From positions 1,276,442-1,340,441 of the forward strand of contig NW_020194619.1 in assembly GCF_002865645.1 (NCBI RefSeq): 64,000 bases of DNA. Direction: 5' to 3'. Every line of letters begins with the position of its first letter. The first letter of the stretch is position 1. The position numbers and the translations under genes were made by a program. This document shows, in pieces, positions 47,902 through 58,670 of this stretch. The DNA is from Hyaloscypha bicolor E. Lineage: Eukaryota; Ascomycota; Leotiomycetes; Helotiales; Hyaloscyphaceae. Below the pieces are notes generated by a model. That model ran no database searches. It had not been told where the DNA came from and worked only from the letters and a program-made list of their open reading frames with translations.

Positions 47902-49541
47902 TCACACCATTTCCTTCTCCTTTCCATTGTCCATGACCACCTTCAACTCATGTTCCGCCTCCGCCATCTTTCCTCTATTCGCCCTCCGCTTTTGGTCAAT
48001 CTTCTCCCTCCATCCCCTCCCCCAAAGCACAGCAGCCCACGTTGCCAAGCTACTGACCACGAGAAACAACGCTGAAATTGTAGAGAACCACCCAACACCA
48101 ATCTTCTCCACAGCCGGCAACACAGTCGCACTTCCCAACGCTGCGAACAAGTATCGGATCATGTAGTTCCCGGCAATCACCTCGGCCCCATTCTGCTGCA
48201 TCACATCCAGACAATACGTATTCAAACTTGGAAAGCAAAACAACTGAGCCACTCCCTGCACAAACATCATAATGACAGGCAGAGCAATACCACCAAAGCG
48301 TTTCTCGACAGACCAGCCATACAACAACATGCAGATCGGCATCACGATTCCCATAAAAGGGAGCGCGGAACGTAGACGGTCTTCTGAAACACGGACGCCT
48401 CTCTTCTTTGTCCACTTGATGGTGATGTAGTCGGCGTACTTGCCGCCTCCGAAGGTCCCAAGAATGTATCCGCATCCAGGAGCGAGGTAGAAGAGCCCTG
48501 ATTGAATCGGCGTTGTCAGGTTGAATCTTGGGTTGAGGATGTACCGGATAGGCGTGAGAAGGGAGTACATATTCCAGACCAAGGAAGAGGAAGCCAGGGC
48601 CACCATAATGAGGTTGGGGTATTTATAGAGCCTGATAACTCTCCACGGATTCAGCATGCCCCAGAGAACTCTTGCCTTGGCTCTCAGGGGGAGACCGACC
48701 AGATCATCAATCTTCATATGATGAGCCGTCTCTGGAAGAAGGAAATAGGCGCCGATTGTTGCTACACCTGCGAGTGTGGTCTGAAGGTAGAAGATCACGC
48801 GCCAGGACTTGAAAGTGACGATTATTCCGCCGATGAACGGCCCAAAAGCTGGGCCGATGAGAGTCCCTGATAAGAACCAACCCATTGCTGTGGCTCTTTC
48901 CGAGGGACGGTAGATGTCGCCGATACAAGAGGCTCCAATCGTGAGGAAAGCGGTCCCTTCAAATGCAGTGAGGATTCGGAAGATGAAGTAGGATACGAGG
49001 TTTGGGGAGAGGGCTGTGCCGAGTGAGCAACCCATAAATAGTATTGCCGTAATCAAACAGGTCTGAGATGTTCTGTAAGATGGAGTCTTCTTGGATTTTA
49101 AAGAAGGCTTACAATTCGTCTTCCGTATACCTGGCTCAAAGGTCCGTACACACAAGGAGAGACTCCCATGAAGAGCATATACAAAGCATTGCTCAAATTT
49201 ATAATCGTGCCGGTACTGCTATAGGTCGCTGCGACCTCGGGGACAGCCGCCAAAATAGTAGTGGATGAGATTGGAGCGAGAAAACTGCAGAAGGACAGAA
49301 GTGTCACGATGACTACTTTTCTGGACGGTGGAAGGCGATCATAAACCTCATCCGGGACGGGGATGTACGAGCTGTAATGCTCAATTGGAACATCGTGTGT
49401 TGACACACGAGAACGAATGTTTGTTAGATTCGTGGGTTCTCGTTCGGTGTTGACTGAATGAATCGTTTCCGCATCTTGACGATCTATTTCAGTTTTCTTC
49501 TCAGATTCAACGACTGGTTCTTCATGGTGACTCTGAGACAT
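47902..49541 (-). CDS. MFS drug:H+ antiporter (DHA1-type) transporter
   Basis: Exons 49541-49113 and 49062-47902 (50-nt intron) give 529 residues. The N-terminal 75 residues are hydrophilic and Ser/Thr/Glu-rich, followed by twelve predicted membrane spans starting at VVIVTLLSFCSFLAP. Motif A appears as GPLSQVYGRR (133-142) after TM2, and a motif C-like GWFLSGTLIGPAFGP lies in the TM4-5 region. These mark the 12-span DHA1 family of plasma-membrane exporters; the best-known relatives are the yeast Qdr/Dtr1 group. The substrate cannot be told from sequence. The splice acceptor was set at ACCTGT because the nearer CAG changes frame. The tail is charged (NGKEKEMV). Confidence 0.83.
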
Positions 49542-50742
49542 AATGAATATGATTAATCAATTTGGATGGTTGAAATACAGAATCATAGTACGAGAATAGA
49601 GAGTAGTGGCAATTGACGTCTTCCTCTTGGATCATGAAAGGCAACAACTGGCAAACTCTCAGCTGTTCAATCGATGGCACAGGAAACAATTGAAAGCAGG
49701 GAAATAGAATGAAGATACACAGAGGTCAACCATGAGTCAAATACCTCAATTGGAGACAGGCATTCCGACAATCGGGCACCTGCCTCCAACTTAACCAGTC
49801 AAGTTGGCTCTGGTTGGCTGTCAACCTGTTAAGGGAGCATTCGAGCCCCCATTTTTGGAAGATTCAGACGAATGGGGAAAGGTCTAATCTCTTCGGAGCA
49901 CCGCCCTGCAGTACTTTGAAATGTCTTCAGCTTTAACGTGAGTTTTCTGCCTGTGATTTGCTGAGATCCAGCCTTTGCCCCAATTTTGCATCATTTGCCG
50001 TCATAGCCGTTGCCGCCCCGGAAACAAGACCGAAATTCTCGTGAAAATTCTAGACACGGGCAAACATCGGAAAAGAGTACAGCATCACATGACAGTGTGG
50101 TGATAGCGGGGGACCTTGAACATAGCTGTGGCTTGAAAGGTATGAGGTGAGATGCAAGATGTAGCGAGACGAGAATCAAACCGTTGTTGAACGCGGTACG
50201 GCACCGAAGGGGAGCCCCAGTTTGAGGTTGCAAACCTTCAAGAGCACGGACAGCCCTCTTGCATGATGGCATATGCGGAATCTTTTTCGCACGAATCGTA
50301 CAGGTTCATCTCGTCTTCACATGGCAATCCAGTCAGTCAAGATGTATCCACAGCTTCCACAGTCAATGCTTGGAAGATCCTCATTCCTGCTCAATATGAA
50401 TTCAACATCATTTAAGGTGAGCTTGCCAGATACCCAGTAAAGCCTCAGTTCAAAGATGATATCGAGGTCGGACGAGAATCAAGATTAGAGCTGGGAAAGC
50501 TGTATAAGGAAAAAGCTCCGAGCCCGGTAATACCCTAGTTCATGGATGAGACGAACATCAAGAGTGACCTGAGCTACCACTCAGGTCAGATCATGGGCTG
50601 CATTCCGAAGCTTCAAATGCACCATTGAAAGCAGGACAACGACCAAGACCTCAGCTGTAGAAGTCGCGAAAATGACGTCGATCCAATTGAACAGCAACCT
50701 GCAGTGCTCCCTTCCTTAGAGCTGAACCTTCTCCCTTTCCTC
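49542..50742. other. 1.2 kb intergenic, promoter side of the MFS gene
   Basis: No gene seen; the minus frame at 49991-50272 has no recognisable motif. The left part should contain the MFS promoter and 5' UTR. Confidence 0.4.
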
Positions 50743-52368
50743 TAACTGGAAACCACAACCCTCACCCGCTTCGACTCCAGCCTCGGTGCCGGAATCAAGA
50801 AGTCATGAGCTGTTCTCACATCCTCTACACTCGTCTTCCACAGCCTCATCGTCCTCCCCTTCTCCTTCCCCTCTCCCTCCACTCCATATCTCGCAAACAG
50901 ACCCGCAACCGTAAGGTACAGCTACGCCCAGGCAAGATCCAACCCCACGCACCGTCTCGGGCCCTTAGTAAACGCCACCAGAAAGCGATCCAGTTGTGGG
51001 TTGTCCAGCCAGCGTGTCGGGTCAAAGGTTTCTGGATCCGAGAAGATAAAGGGGCTGAGAGAGAGGAGAGGATTGCTCATGCCTAAGCTAAGACGAAGCG
51101 CTTCTTTGATCACTGCAGTCTAAAACACATTAGTAAGACGTCTTACTCGATGACGGGATAACAAACCAAATAAGGCAGGGCCTCCAGTTCCGAAACAGAC
51201 ATCATCGATCGTCCCAGCTGGCATAACCACCCTGACCTCCTCCCTTACCCTCTTCAACATCTCCGAATTGCCCAAAAGGTAAAAGTACAATTTGCCAAGC
51301 CCAGGAAGTCGCCTCCCTACCCGCAATGTGAAAACCGACCATCCTGCCATATCCTCTCAATAGACTTCTCTTCCGGGGGCGATCCCTGAATATCGTCCTC
51401 GCGTCCTTCCCGTCCAGCTCCTTGTTATCAACCATCGCCTGTACCTGTTTTCTCAATTTCTGTTTCTCTATTAGCACCTTCGCGCATGAGGCAAGAGAAA
51501 CACACCTTCTCAAAAAGCATAATACACTCCATCCCCATCGCTTTCTGCCAAAAGTCCGGCAGACCCATCACGAACCTGTAAAAAGCGGGAAGTGGTTCGT
51601 CATCGCATCCATATGAGTCAATCCCTAGAACAGATCCCAGAAAGGCTTGCTGAATTTCTTGACATCAAGGTAGCAATGAGATTCTCCGAAGGCATATATA
51701 GTCAACATATCACTAGTTAGAGCCTTGAATCCGTTCAAGACATTGACCGGCTCGCCACTCTCCCCAAATTCTTGCAGTCTGCCCAGGAACTTGTTGACAT
51801 TATCCTTCAGCACGTAATTAAGTCTCGTGATATTTGCTTTCGAGAAGATCTGAGCGACAGCCCATCGACGCAGACGGTGAACATTGTGCTCCACCGTTGC
51901 AGCCATCGCTGGCGGCGTGTTGAAATGCGGCATGGCCCAAGCGTACTTGTCTCGCTTCTCGCCCACTTTGCCGCAGTACACATCTTAGAAATCCGGGTTG
52001 TTGACGTGCAGAGCATTGGGGCGGATACGGATATTTGGACTATATTGTTTGTCCAGCTCTTGGATTCTCCAGACATAGGTTCCGTTCTTCACGACATCGT
52101 GTTAGCACTCACACCTGAATTGTCAGCTTTGTGAGTTGATATATGGAAGAGAAACTGGCCATAGGGTTGCTGCTGCAAGCTTTGGTCCAGGGAACTTGAC
52201 AAGCGGGCGGTAAATCACCAGTGCGAAGATATAAATGCCACATGCAAGAATTGAATACGTGATCAACTGTGGGTAACTTATGGCAGGTGCCGTCGTGACG
52301 TCTTGCTTCATTGACGGCTTGCAGCAAGAAATTTGAGATTGAAGCAAGAAAGGAGACCGGAGACTCAA
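50743..52368 (-). pseudogene. Cytochrome P450 pseudogene
   Basis: Blocks of a P450 occur in order on the minus strand: a membrane anchor with LVKFPGPKLAAAT (about 52200), RIQELDKQYSPNIRIRPN (about 52050), YCGKVGEKRDKYAWAMPHF (51900-51981), the long helix region with ALTSDMLTIYAFGES, the ExxR-helix remnant EALRLS (about 51100), PETFDPTRW, the heme-binding FTKGPRRCVGLDLAWA (about 50930), and the family-typical end ending VRVVVSS. Lesions include a TAA in NNPDF-stop-DVYCG (about 51981), a TAG just after the heme motif (50922 side), several frame changes between 51120 and 51600, and loss of about 40 residues between the ExxR helix and PETF. The fold resembles fungal P450s related to trichodiene-oxygenase-like families. 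It cannot make a working enzyme. Confidence 0.82.
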
Positions 52369-53017
52369 GGAGCCTTCTCTCTGATATTATAACTAAATCA
52401 TGAGTAATCCGTTCCCACCGGGGCTGAGATGACTAGCTTTACGCGGAGTAAGCACCAGGGGCACTACAACGTCGTCGTAAACAGCCACCAGTTAGAGTCA
52501 AGTGCTCGGTCAGCCTAAGCGCTTTCAGACTCTTCACGCCCGACCCCGGATCTGCCTAGGGCGAACAAAAGAAGCCTGCCGCCAACTGAAAATGGCTTAC
52601 ATCCACGGACTTTACCATTCTCAGATTGGGTGCCTGGAAAAGCTTCCTCGTCTGGGTAAATATGAGGCTACTGACAATAGCGCTCATCAGCGTTTGATTC
52701 CATTGGATGGTTGGATTAAACTTACTCTATGAATTCACTGCATCGACTGCTGACTGTTGCCAGTCTGAAAGCACCCCTTTCGAGATAACTCGGGCTGGCC
52801 CGACCGCTTTCGGCTTCCGGTACTGCACAATCCAGCTGCAATGTCCAAAATCCATGGAGATAAATCTTACGCAAGGCTTCATATCATCGTCCCTTCAGAC
52901 TCTCAATCTCCCGGTACACTCGGCCATTGCGTATTCCGGTTTGGATCTCGGGGCACGAGTTCGATGGTGTCGCTCTCAGCTTCCGATCTAGTTGGACTTC
53001 TCAGCTGTCAGCTATGT
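52369..53017. other. Intergenic, no gene seen
   Basis: Short frames on the plus strand have no recognisable content. It separates the P450 pseudogene promoter side from the 3' end of the membrane-protein gene. Confidence 0.4.
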
Positions 53018-54761
53018 TTATTCGCTAGCGCTTTCCAGGAAGTCTGTCTCTGTGTGCTTTGGTAGTCGTTCCAACACGAACCTCCTGGGTTCTGCAACGT
53101 GCCGCGCCTGTCCATGCTGATTTCCTCCATTCCCCTCATATTGTATGACTTCGTCCTCTTGATTGACTGAGAAACTAACTTCAATGACCCCGGGTGATGG
53201 CTGCTTAGGAGCAAATTTTTCCGCTGGCATCGGTTTGTGAAACTGAACTGAGCGACCCACGATTTCCGCTCTGACATGAGTCGATGGCCCAGAGTTCGTT
53301 GGGGAGTCTGATTCATCGAAGTCTTGAGGTCCAGCCTCTTTCACGAACATTCGTACTCTGTTTTCGGCGTCTTTTCGTCTTATCTCCTCTGATTCGCGAT
53401 GTGGAAGACTGTCGAGTCTTTGGAATTCCAGACCTTGACTTCGGCTCTCCTCCTCGCTTCTCCGCACCTTCCTCATAACGAGTTTTCTTTTCACTCCGCA
53501 GCCTCCAGACACGAGATCCCAATATTGGCGCCATGACTTCGTTGTACCGAAAACCAAGAAAGCTACGAGTGAAGCAGTGACGCCAGGAATAAATAAAACG
53601 ATGTCTGCGATGGTACTTGAGACTGAGAAGTTAGGGGCTCCTGAAGCAGCTATCGAAGCGTTATTGTTCGCTTGAAATAGAGTAAATACTATGATGGCAA
53701 CCTCAAAAACACTTCCAACCGTTAGTTAAATTGGCTCTTAGGTGAGGAAACGACGTACGCGAGAATTGTAAACCCGATTGAGAATCTAATCAGTAACGCC
53801 CGATCATAAATCGACCTTTTTGTACTGGAAGTAACTCCTGACTCTACCGTAGTTTGCTGGCTAAAGTCTGTCGTGGCCCTCGATCGATCATTACTTGTCT
53901 CTGAGGATGAGCCCCACCAACGCCCTCTTCTTGAATACCCAGCAACTAAGCGACGAGTCTTCACATATTTGTAAAGAATCAATATGAGAAGGACGCCTCC
54001 CATAGAGAGACTTGTAAACACTGTTTTGTGTCAGTAAAGCAGCTTCAACACTCCCGGTAAAGCACTTACTCGCGACATATGCAACGATAATGAACGCTGC
54101 AGTGTTGTCGGTCACGGCTTGGATATTCAACAGGCCAACGATAAGCCCAGGGAAGATTATCGAGAACACCTTGGATATCAACGGCCCACGGTCATGCCAA
54201 TTGCCAAGCCAATTTGAGCGAATATCCCAGGACCCAATAAATAATTGAATAGCCCTATGCAAAATGAGTGCAGCTCTGAAGGATCGGATCCAATGGGCTT
54301 ACCAGAATAGGATGTTAAGAGCCATGACGTTGTAGCAGTAGAACTCTACAATCGGGTTTAGTGTTTATACTGGGATATGCACTTTGAGGGAGCTTACGAA
54401 TGAAGAAGAGGACTACATCTACAGGCTGAGCAGCGCCGCCGAGAGCCAGACCTGGATGATCCAAACTTTCAACAGCTTTATGAAATTGTGCTTCTTTGAT
54501 GATAACCCAAGATGTTGCGTAATGAAGCTGTTGAGTTATTGAGCCAAGTGTACTCAGTGCTGTAAATGCCGAGAATACTGTAACATCTGTTGCAAAGTTA
54601 AAAACCTTCATAGATCAACGGTACCATTACTTACACGTCCATCTTTCGCCAAAACTAATGAGGAGAAGGACCAGGAGAAAACATAGAGTGAAGCATATCA
54701 CGGAGTACAACAAAACGATCACAGAGACTGGCACAGCCTCGTGTGGGATTCCACCACTCAT
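53018..54761 (-). CDS. Seven-transmembrane GPCR-like membrane protein
   Basis: Exons 54761-54635, 54586-54398, 54345-54303, 54254-54070, 54020-53759 and 53711-53018 give 499 residues with five introns of 47-52 nt. I count seven membrane segments: VIVLLYSVICFTLCFLL, VTVFSAFTALSTLGS, DVVLFFIQFYCYNVMAL, VFSIIFPGLIVGLLNI, FIIVAYVAMFTSLSMGG to LILILY, LIRFSIGFTILAVFEVAII, and IADIVLFIPGVTASLVAFL. A hydrophilic loop of about 65 residues separates TM5 and TM6. The C-terminal tail of about 180 residues is highly charged. This topology is that of a GPCR-like receptor. I do not recognise the class, and no ligand or G-protein motif is evident. Other polytopic membrane proteins remain possible. Confidence 0.72.
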
Positions 54762-56701
54762 CGGCGCGGTCAAGGAGACCAGCTCAGGCTCGGATCAAAG
54801 TGTCGTTCGCTTTATCTTAACACCAGCGCGAATGGCCTCGGCAACTCATTTTCAGACAGACAGCCAAGCTTTTTGAAGAAAAGTCGGGGAAGAAGAACAA
54901 CCAAAAAGGAATTTGTTCCCCAGAGGAGATGGCCAAGAGAACGTCCCAGCTTTTGAGCTAGATCGACAAACAGATCGGACTCTGGGTGCAACCATGTCGA
55001 ATGCTTGATCCTTACCTTCAATCCCAGTTGATGCTCTTTTCAGAACTGCGAGTTTGACACCAAAGACAGTAAGCAGCCCCTCAGCCCCACGCGAGCGGGA
55101 GCGTCGTCATGCATGTCGGGCCCATTTTGCCCTCGGTTCCACGTGCTGATCCTTGTCATCCCCTGCAAACGTCGTTTAGCCCTACTTCGAGCCATCCTGT
55201 ACCAGTAAACCCACGCTTCTCCCATGGCGGTTTCGAGAAATCATGCAACAGGGTTGATTTGAGGGCTTGGGCAATTGGTTGTGATGGGTGGGAGGCAAGA
55301 TTGAAGTGGCCCAGAAATAGTGGGGAGAATCTGTGCTCTCCCTCCCCCCTACCTCACCTTGGTGTAATACTTGTGCTGCAGTTACAAAACATTTTTGGGA
55401 AGATTCTGTGCTAATAGGGAAACCAGCCAGTAGAGCTCTTGGGTTCTGCTGAAATAGTACCTCTTAAGGTAAAGCAGATCCTTTGTTTCTTGGAACTATT
55501 ATGCCTGCTACGAAATAAAATGTAGCGTGACAAGGCTAGCACGGCCGTCCCGACGTCTACCGTACCCTCCGTACCCTGGCCGCGCCACGTTTTATTGAGG
55601 GGGGGAGCAAAGTCATCTGGGTATATCCCCTGACCCTGTGTAACTGTGTTCTGATCTGGAAAGCCTAGCGTTTCATGCAGGGGCCTGTCCGTGCGCATCT
55701 CATCGGATCTTTCCAGGGCATGACTCGAACGCGCACTTGCACACGCGGAATAAATGTTCCCATTCTTTGGGGCCGTCAACTCTTGGGAAATGGAAAGCGA
55801 AGCCAGAGCAACTCACGTCAGAGAAATTCGAGTCCGACTTTTTGCATCTGCAGAGCCTCGAAGAAATAACTTGGCATTGAACCCTGGGAAAAGCAATAGC
55901 TGAAAATATCCACTTGAGTCCCAACGATTGATACGAGTCAGTTGCAAGGTTGGAATTACTTGCAAATGCCTTTGGGACGAATTGAATGCTTCTGGAAGGA
56001 TGTGGACGGGATCTAGGGGGCAGCAAGAGAAACTAATTCGACGTCGACAAAACCGGTACTGTATGATTGGTGTCTTAGAAGGGGACCAAAGTTTAATCCC
56101 GAAGCCATAGCCACTTCCCACGAGCCGCGAGCCGCCTTCAGGGCAAGTAAGTATTGAAACCCCTTGAACGATTGTGTTTGCCGCGTCCACATTTCCAGCT
56201 GAAAGCTCAACATGCATGCGCTTGCAGGGCTCGGGAAACAACGTCATCAGATACTTGTGAAACTTCACAACTCCTTGGACGAAGGATTCTTAAAATTTAT
56301 GCAAAGAATGGGTATGCGTGACCTAATGTTGATGCTGATGGTGATTTCGAGCTGCACTTCCTCACCGTTGGAATCTGCTGCAACATAGCTGATGGAAAGG
56401 ACGAACATGAATCAACGATGGCAGATGCAGGGGGTTTCGGATCATCGGGAGTGTCGACCAGGATCCAAATCATCCGAGCCCATGAATCAGGGGCGAGACT
56501 CACATGTTTTGCTCAAGTGGAGCGGAAGAGATGGTGAAGAATGAATTCAAGGGGGTGAAGTCCGACGCGCCAGCAAAGGCGCGCTAGCCTCTTTTGGCTT
56601 GAACTTATCGGGTGGACACTAGTCTCCCCGGCCAAAATCTGTCAGCCTCACGACAAGGCGGACAATCCAACTTGAACATCCTCTCGAGTCTCAACGATGC
56701 A
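54762..56701. other. 1.9 kb intergenic, no confident gene
   Basis: The region between the divergent GPCR-like gene and ATG5. A 151-codon minus frame at 55813-56268 is listed separately. Otherwise no recognisable feature; the outer parts should hold two promoters. Confidence 0.4.
55813..56268 (-). CDS. Hypothetical 151-aa ORF
   Basis: ATG at 56268. The product begins MKFHKYLMTLFPEPCKRM and contains a Gly-rich stretch LVGSGYGFGIKL around residue 55. No family is recognised and there is no clear exon partner. It may be chance. Confidence 0.18.
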   Translation of the reverse strand: MKFHKYLMTLFPEPCKRMHVELSAGNVDAANTIVQGVSILTCPEGGSRLVGSGYGFGIKLWSPSKTPIIQYRFCRRRISFSCCPLDPVHILPEAFNSSQRHLQVIPTLQLTRINRWDSSGYFQLLLFPGFNAKLFLRGSADAKSRTRISLT

Positions 56702-57144
56702 ATGCAAACCCAAATCTGGGATTCTACCATCCCTCTCCACATCACCCATCCATCGTCTCCCATCCCATACCTAATCCAAGTCCCCCGGCTGTCCTACCTC
56801 CCGCTGCTCCTTCCTCGATTGACCCTGTTCTTTGGCCCCGCATCCAGCTTTTCCTACGAAGGGATCGTACTGAAGAACTTGCCCGTAGGACTCCTCCGCG
56901 ACCTCTACCAGCCCTCCCTACCATGGCGCCTAGTTCTCGGCTCCGGCCCGCTGTTCGACATCCACGATACCTTCATCAACAGCGTTAAAGAAGTATGTCC
57001 CTCCCTACCAGCCTCGTCCGGAAGCCAGCTCCTAACATCCTCTACCCCAGGCAGACTTCATCCGAAATGGCACAGCCAAGGGCATAATGTCCATGTCTAA
57101 AGAAAACTCAACCCAGCTCTGGAACTCTGTGCAAGACAGCAAGC

Positions 57145-57206
<62 letters not shown>

Positions 57207-57602
57207 TAGCCATCCCTTACGTGCTGATCTTCCATCCTAGATGACTTCACCGTCTACAACAAAATCAACAGCATCCTCCTCAATCCCGCCACACCACTAA
57301 AGCACATCCCCTTGCGAGTCTACGTGCCCTCTTCACCCACTGAATCCTCCACACTTGGATCCTTCAAAGTTGTGCAAACACTAGTACCTCCCTTTACCCA
57401 AAACCGCGAAGCTCAGACCGTAGGATCGGCACTGAACACTATCTTGCCATCGCTCTTCCCGAGCCGACGGGATGCTATACTCGCAGAACCGATATTGCAT
57501 GGTGCGCCCATCCCGTTTCGAGCGCCGCTAGAGGAGGTGATGAGGGAGGCTGCTTATGCGGATGGTTGGATACATTTGAGTGTTTTGATGATCGACGCAT
57601 GA
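56702..57602 (+). CDS. atg5: Autophagy protein Atg5
   Basis: Exons 56702-56992, 57051-57138 and 57241-57602 give 246 residues. Atg5 is joined to Atg12 by an isopeptide bond and, with Atg16, promotes Atg8 lipidation on the phagophore. Recognisable Atg5 blocks are QIWDSTIPLHI at the start, YLIQVPRLSYLPLLLPRL, the linker FINSVKEADFIRNGTAKGIMS and ending LRVYVP then GWIHLSVLMI. Lys96 in NSVKEAD matches the Atg12 acceptor lysine, and exon 1 ends one codon later. Two ubiquitin-like folds flank the helix-rich linker as in the family. The first in-frame ATG is 56702; upstream frame lacks ATG. The second intron is GC-AG (donor GCAAGC, 57139) and contains a 58-base poly-C run. The protein is shorter than many fungal Atg5 proteins. 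Confidence 0.85.
57146..57203. repeat. 58-base poly-C homopolymer in an atg5 intron
   Basis: An uninterrupted run of C from 57146 to 57203, between a GCAAGCT donor and TCCTAG. No other homopolymer of this size occurs in the window. It may be real but unstable, or an assembly artefact at a low-quality GC homopolymer. Confidence 0.9.
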
Positions 57603-58670
57603 ATGACTGACTGGCAGACAAACTTGAAATATTGTGAAGCCTTGGAAATTGCTGGCGGCTAGGCTTCGACGAGATCTGGCGTTTGGGGAAAGTGTGACGT
57701 TTGATCTGCTTTCTGAGGGTAGTAAGCATGGTGACAGCCTGGGCCGTATGTCTTATGAATAGATGGCAGTCATTTGGAGTTACGAGGCCATGGATCACGA
57801 CTCACTAAATTTATAAAATAATACGACAAGACAGGCAGATGTCAAAGTCTTACACATCCGGGTGAGTGCTGTTATGATCATATGGGTCTCAATGAAGTTA
57901 GGGGAATATCAAAGTGGACTTGGGATTCTCAGGGTTGGAGTTAATAGAACCTTGAGGTAGATTCAAAATTGGGATGAGGCTTGATATCCTAGTCGACTTC
58001 CGATGTCCAGCAGATAGAATTAGAACGGCCAGAGCTCCGGGGTAAAATACAGCTGACATTTACTTCGCCCTTCAGGCTTTCTGCCCCCATATATATCCCT
58101 AATTTGTAGCCTCGTCTACAGAAGAGATCGGATATGGCACTACGAGGCACCATGTGGAAGAGATACCTCCTTGGCCTTGCGGGAGGTTGTAGGTGGGCAG
58201 TTATTGTCTGGCAGGTGACAGTGTAATGCGGATGACGGTAGGTATGAGTCCACATTCTAGCTAAGGGTACCGGTCGGCACGAGTTACAATTAAGCGTGAG
58301 TTTATCTTCTGCTGGATCCTCCGCGGTATCATTTTCCATGCCTGCATCGTTGATGAAAGAATCTTGGTTGACGCGGGGATGGTAGGTGACCTCTGGGTGT
58401 GAAATCATTCATTGTGCTTTGCGGTGTCCGGGAAGGACGAGCGGGAAGGCAATGCGTCTCATATTGCTGTTGTGGGGGGTATGATTTACGCTCGCTTGAA
58501 CATCTCCTTTCGAGGCTGCTGAATGTTAATAGAAGATGAGTATGGCCCGAGAGGAGTATTTCGTTGAGACCAAAGATATTTATTTCATTCCGTTTTCTTT
58601 GAAATTGTACAAAATTGAATGTTGACAGTCCATCTCCGATTCATCCCAGTGCCAGCTATGACACGTGATT
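57603..58670. other. Intergenic between convergent genes
   Basis: Contains the 3' regions of atg5 and of the TPR gene. A 139-codon minus frame (57989-58408) has no recognisable motif and is listed only here. Confidence 0.4.

Noticed and set aside
57475..57798. 107-codon minus frame
   Set aside because: It overlaps the last atg5 exon on the opposite strand and is a shadow of it.
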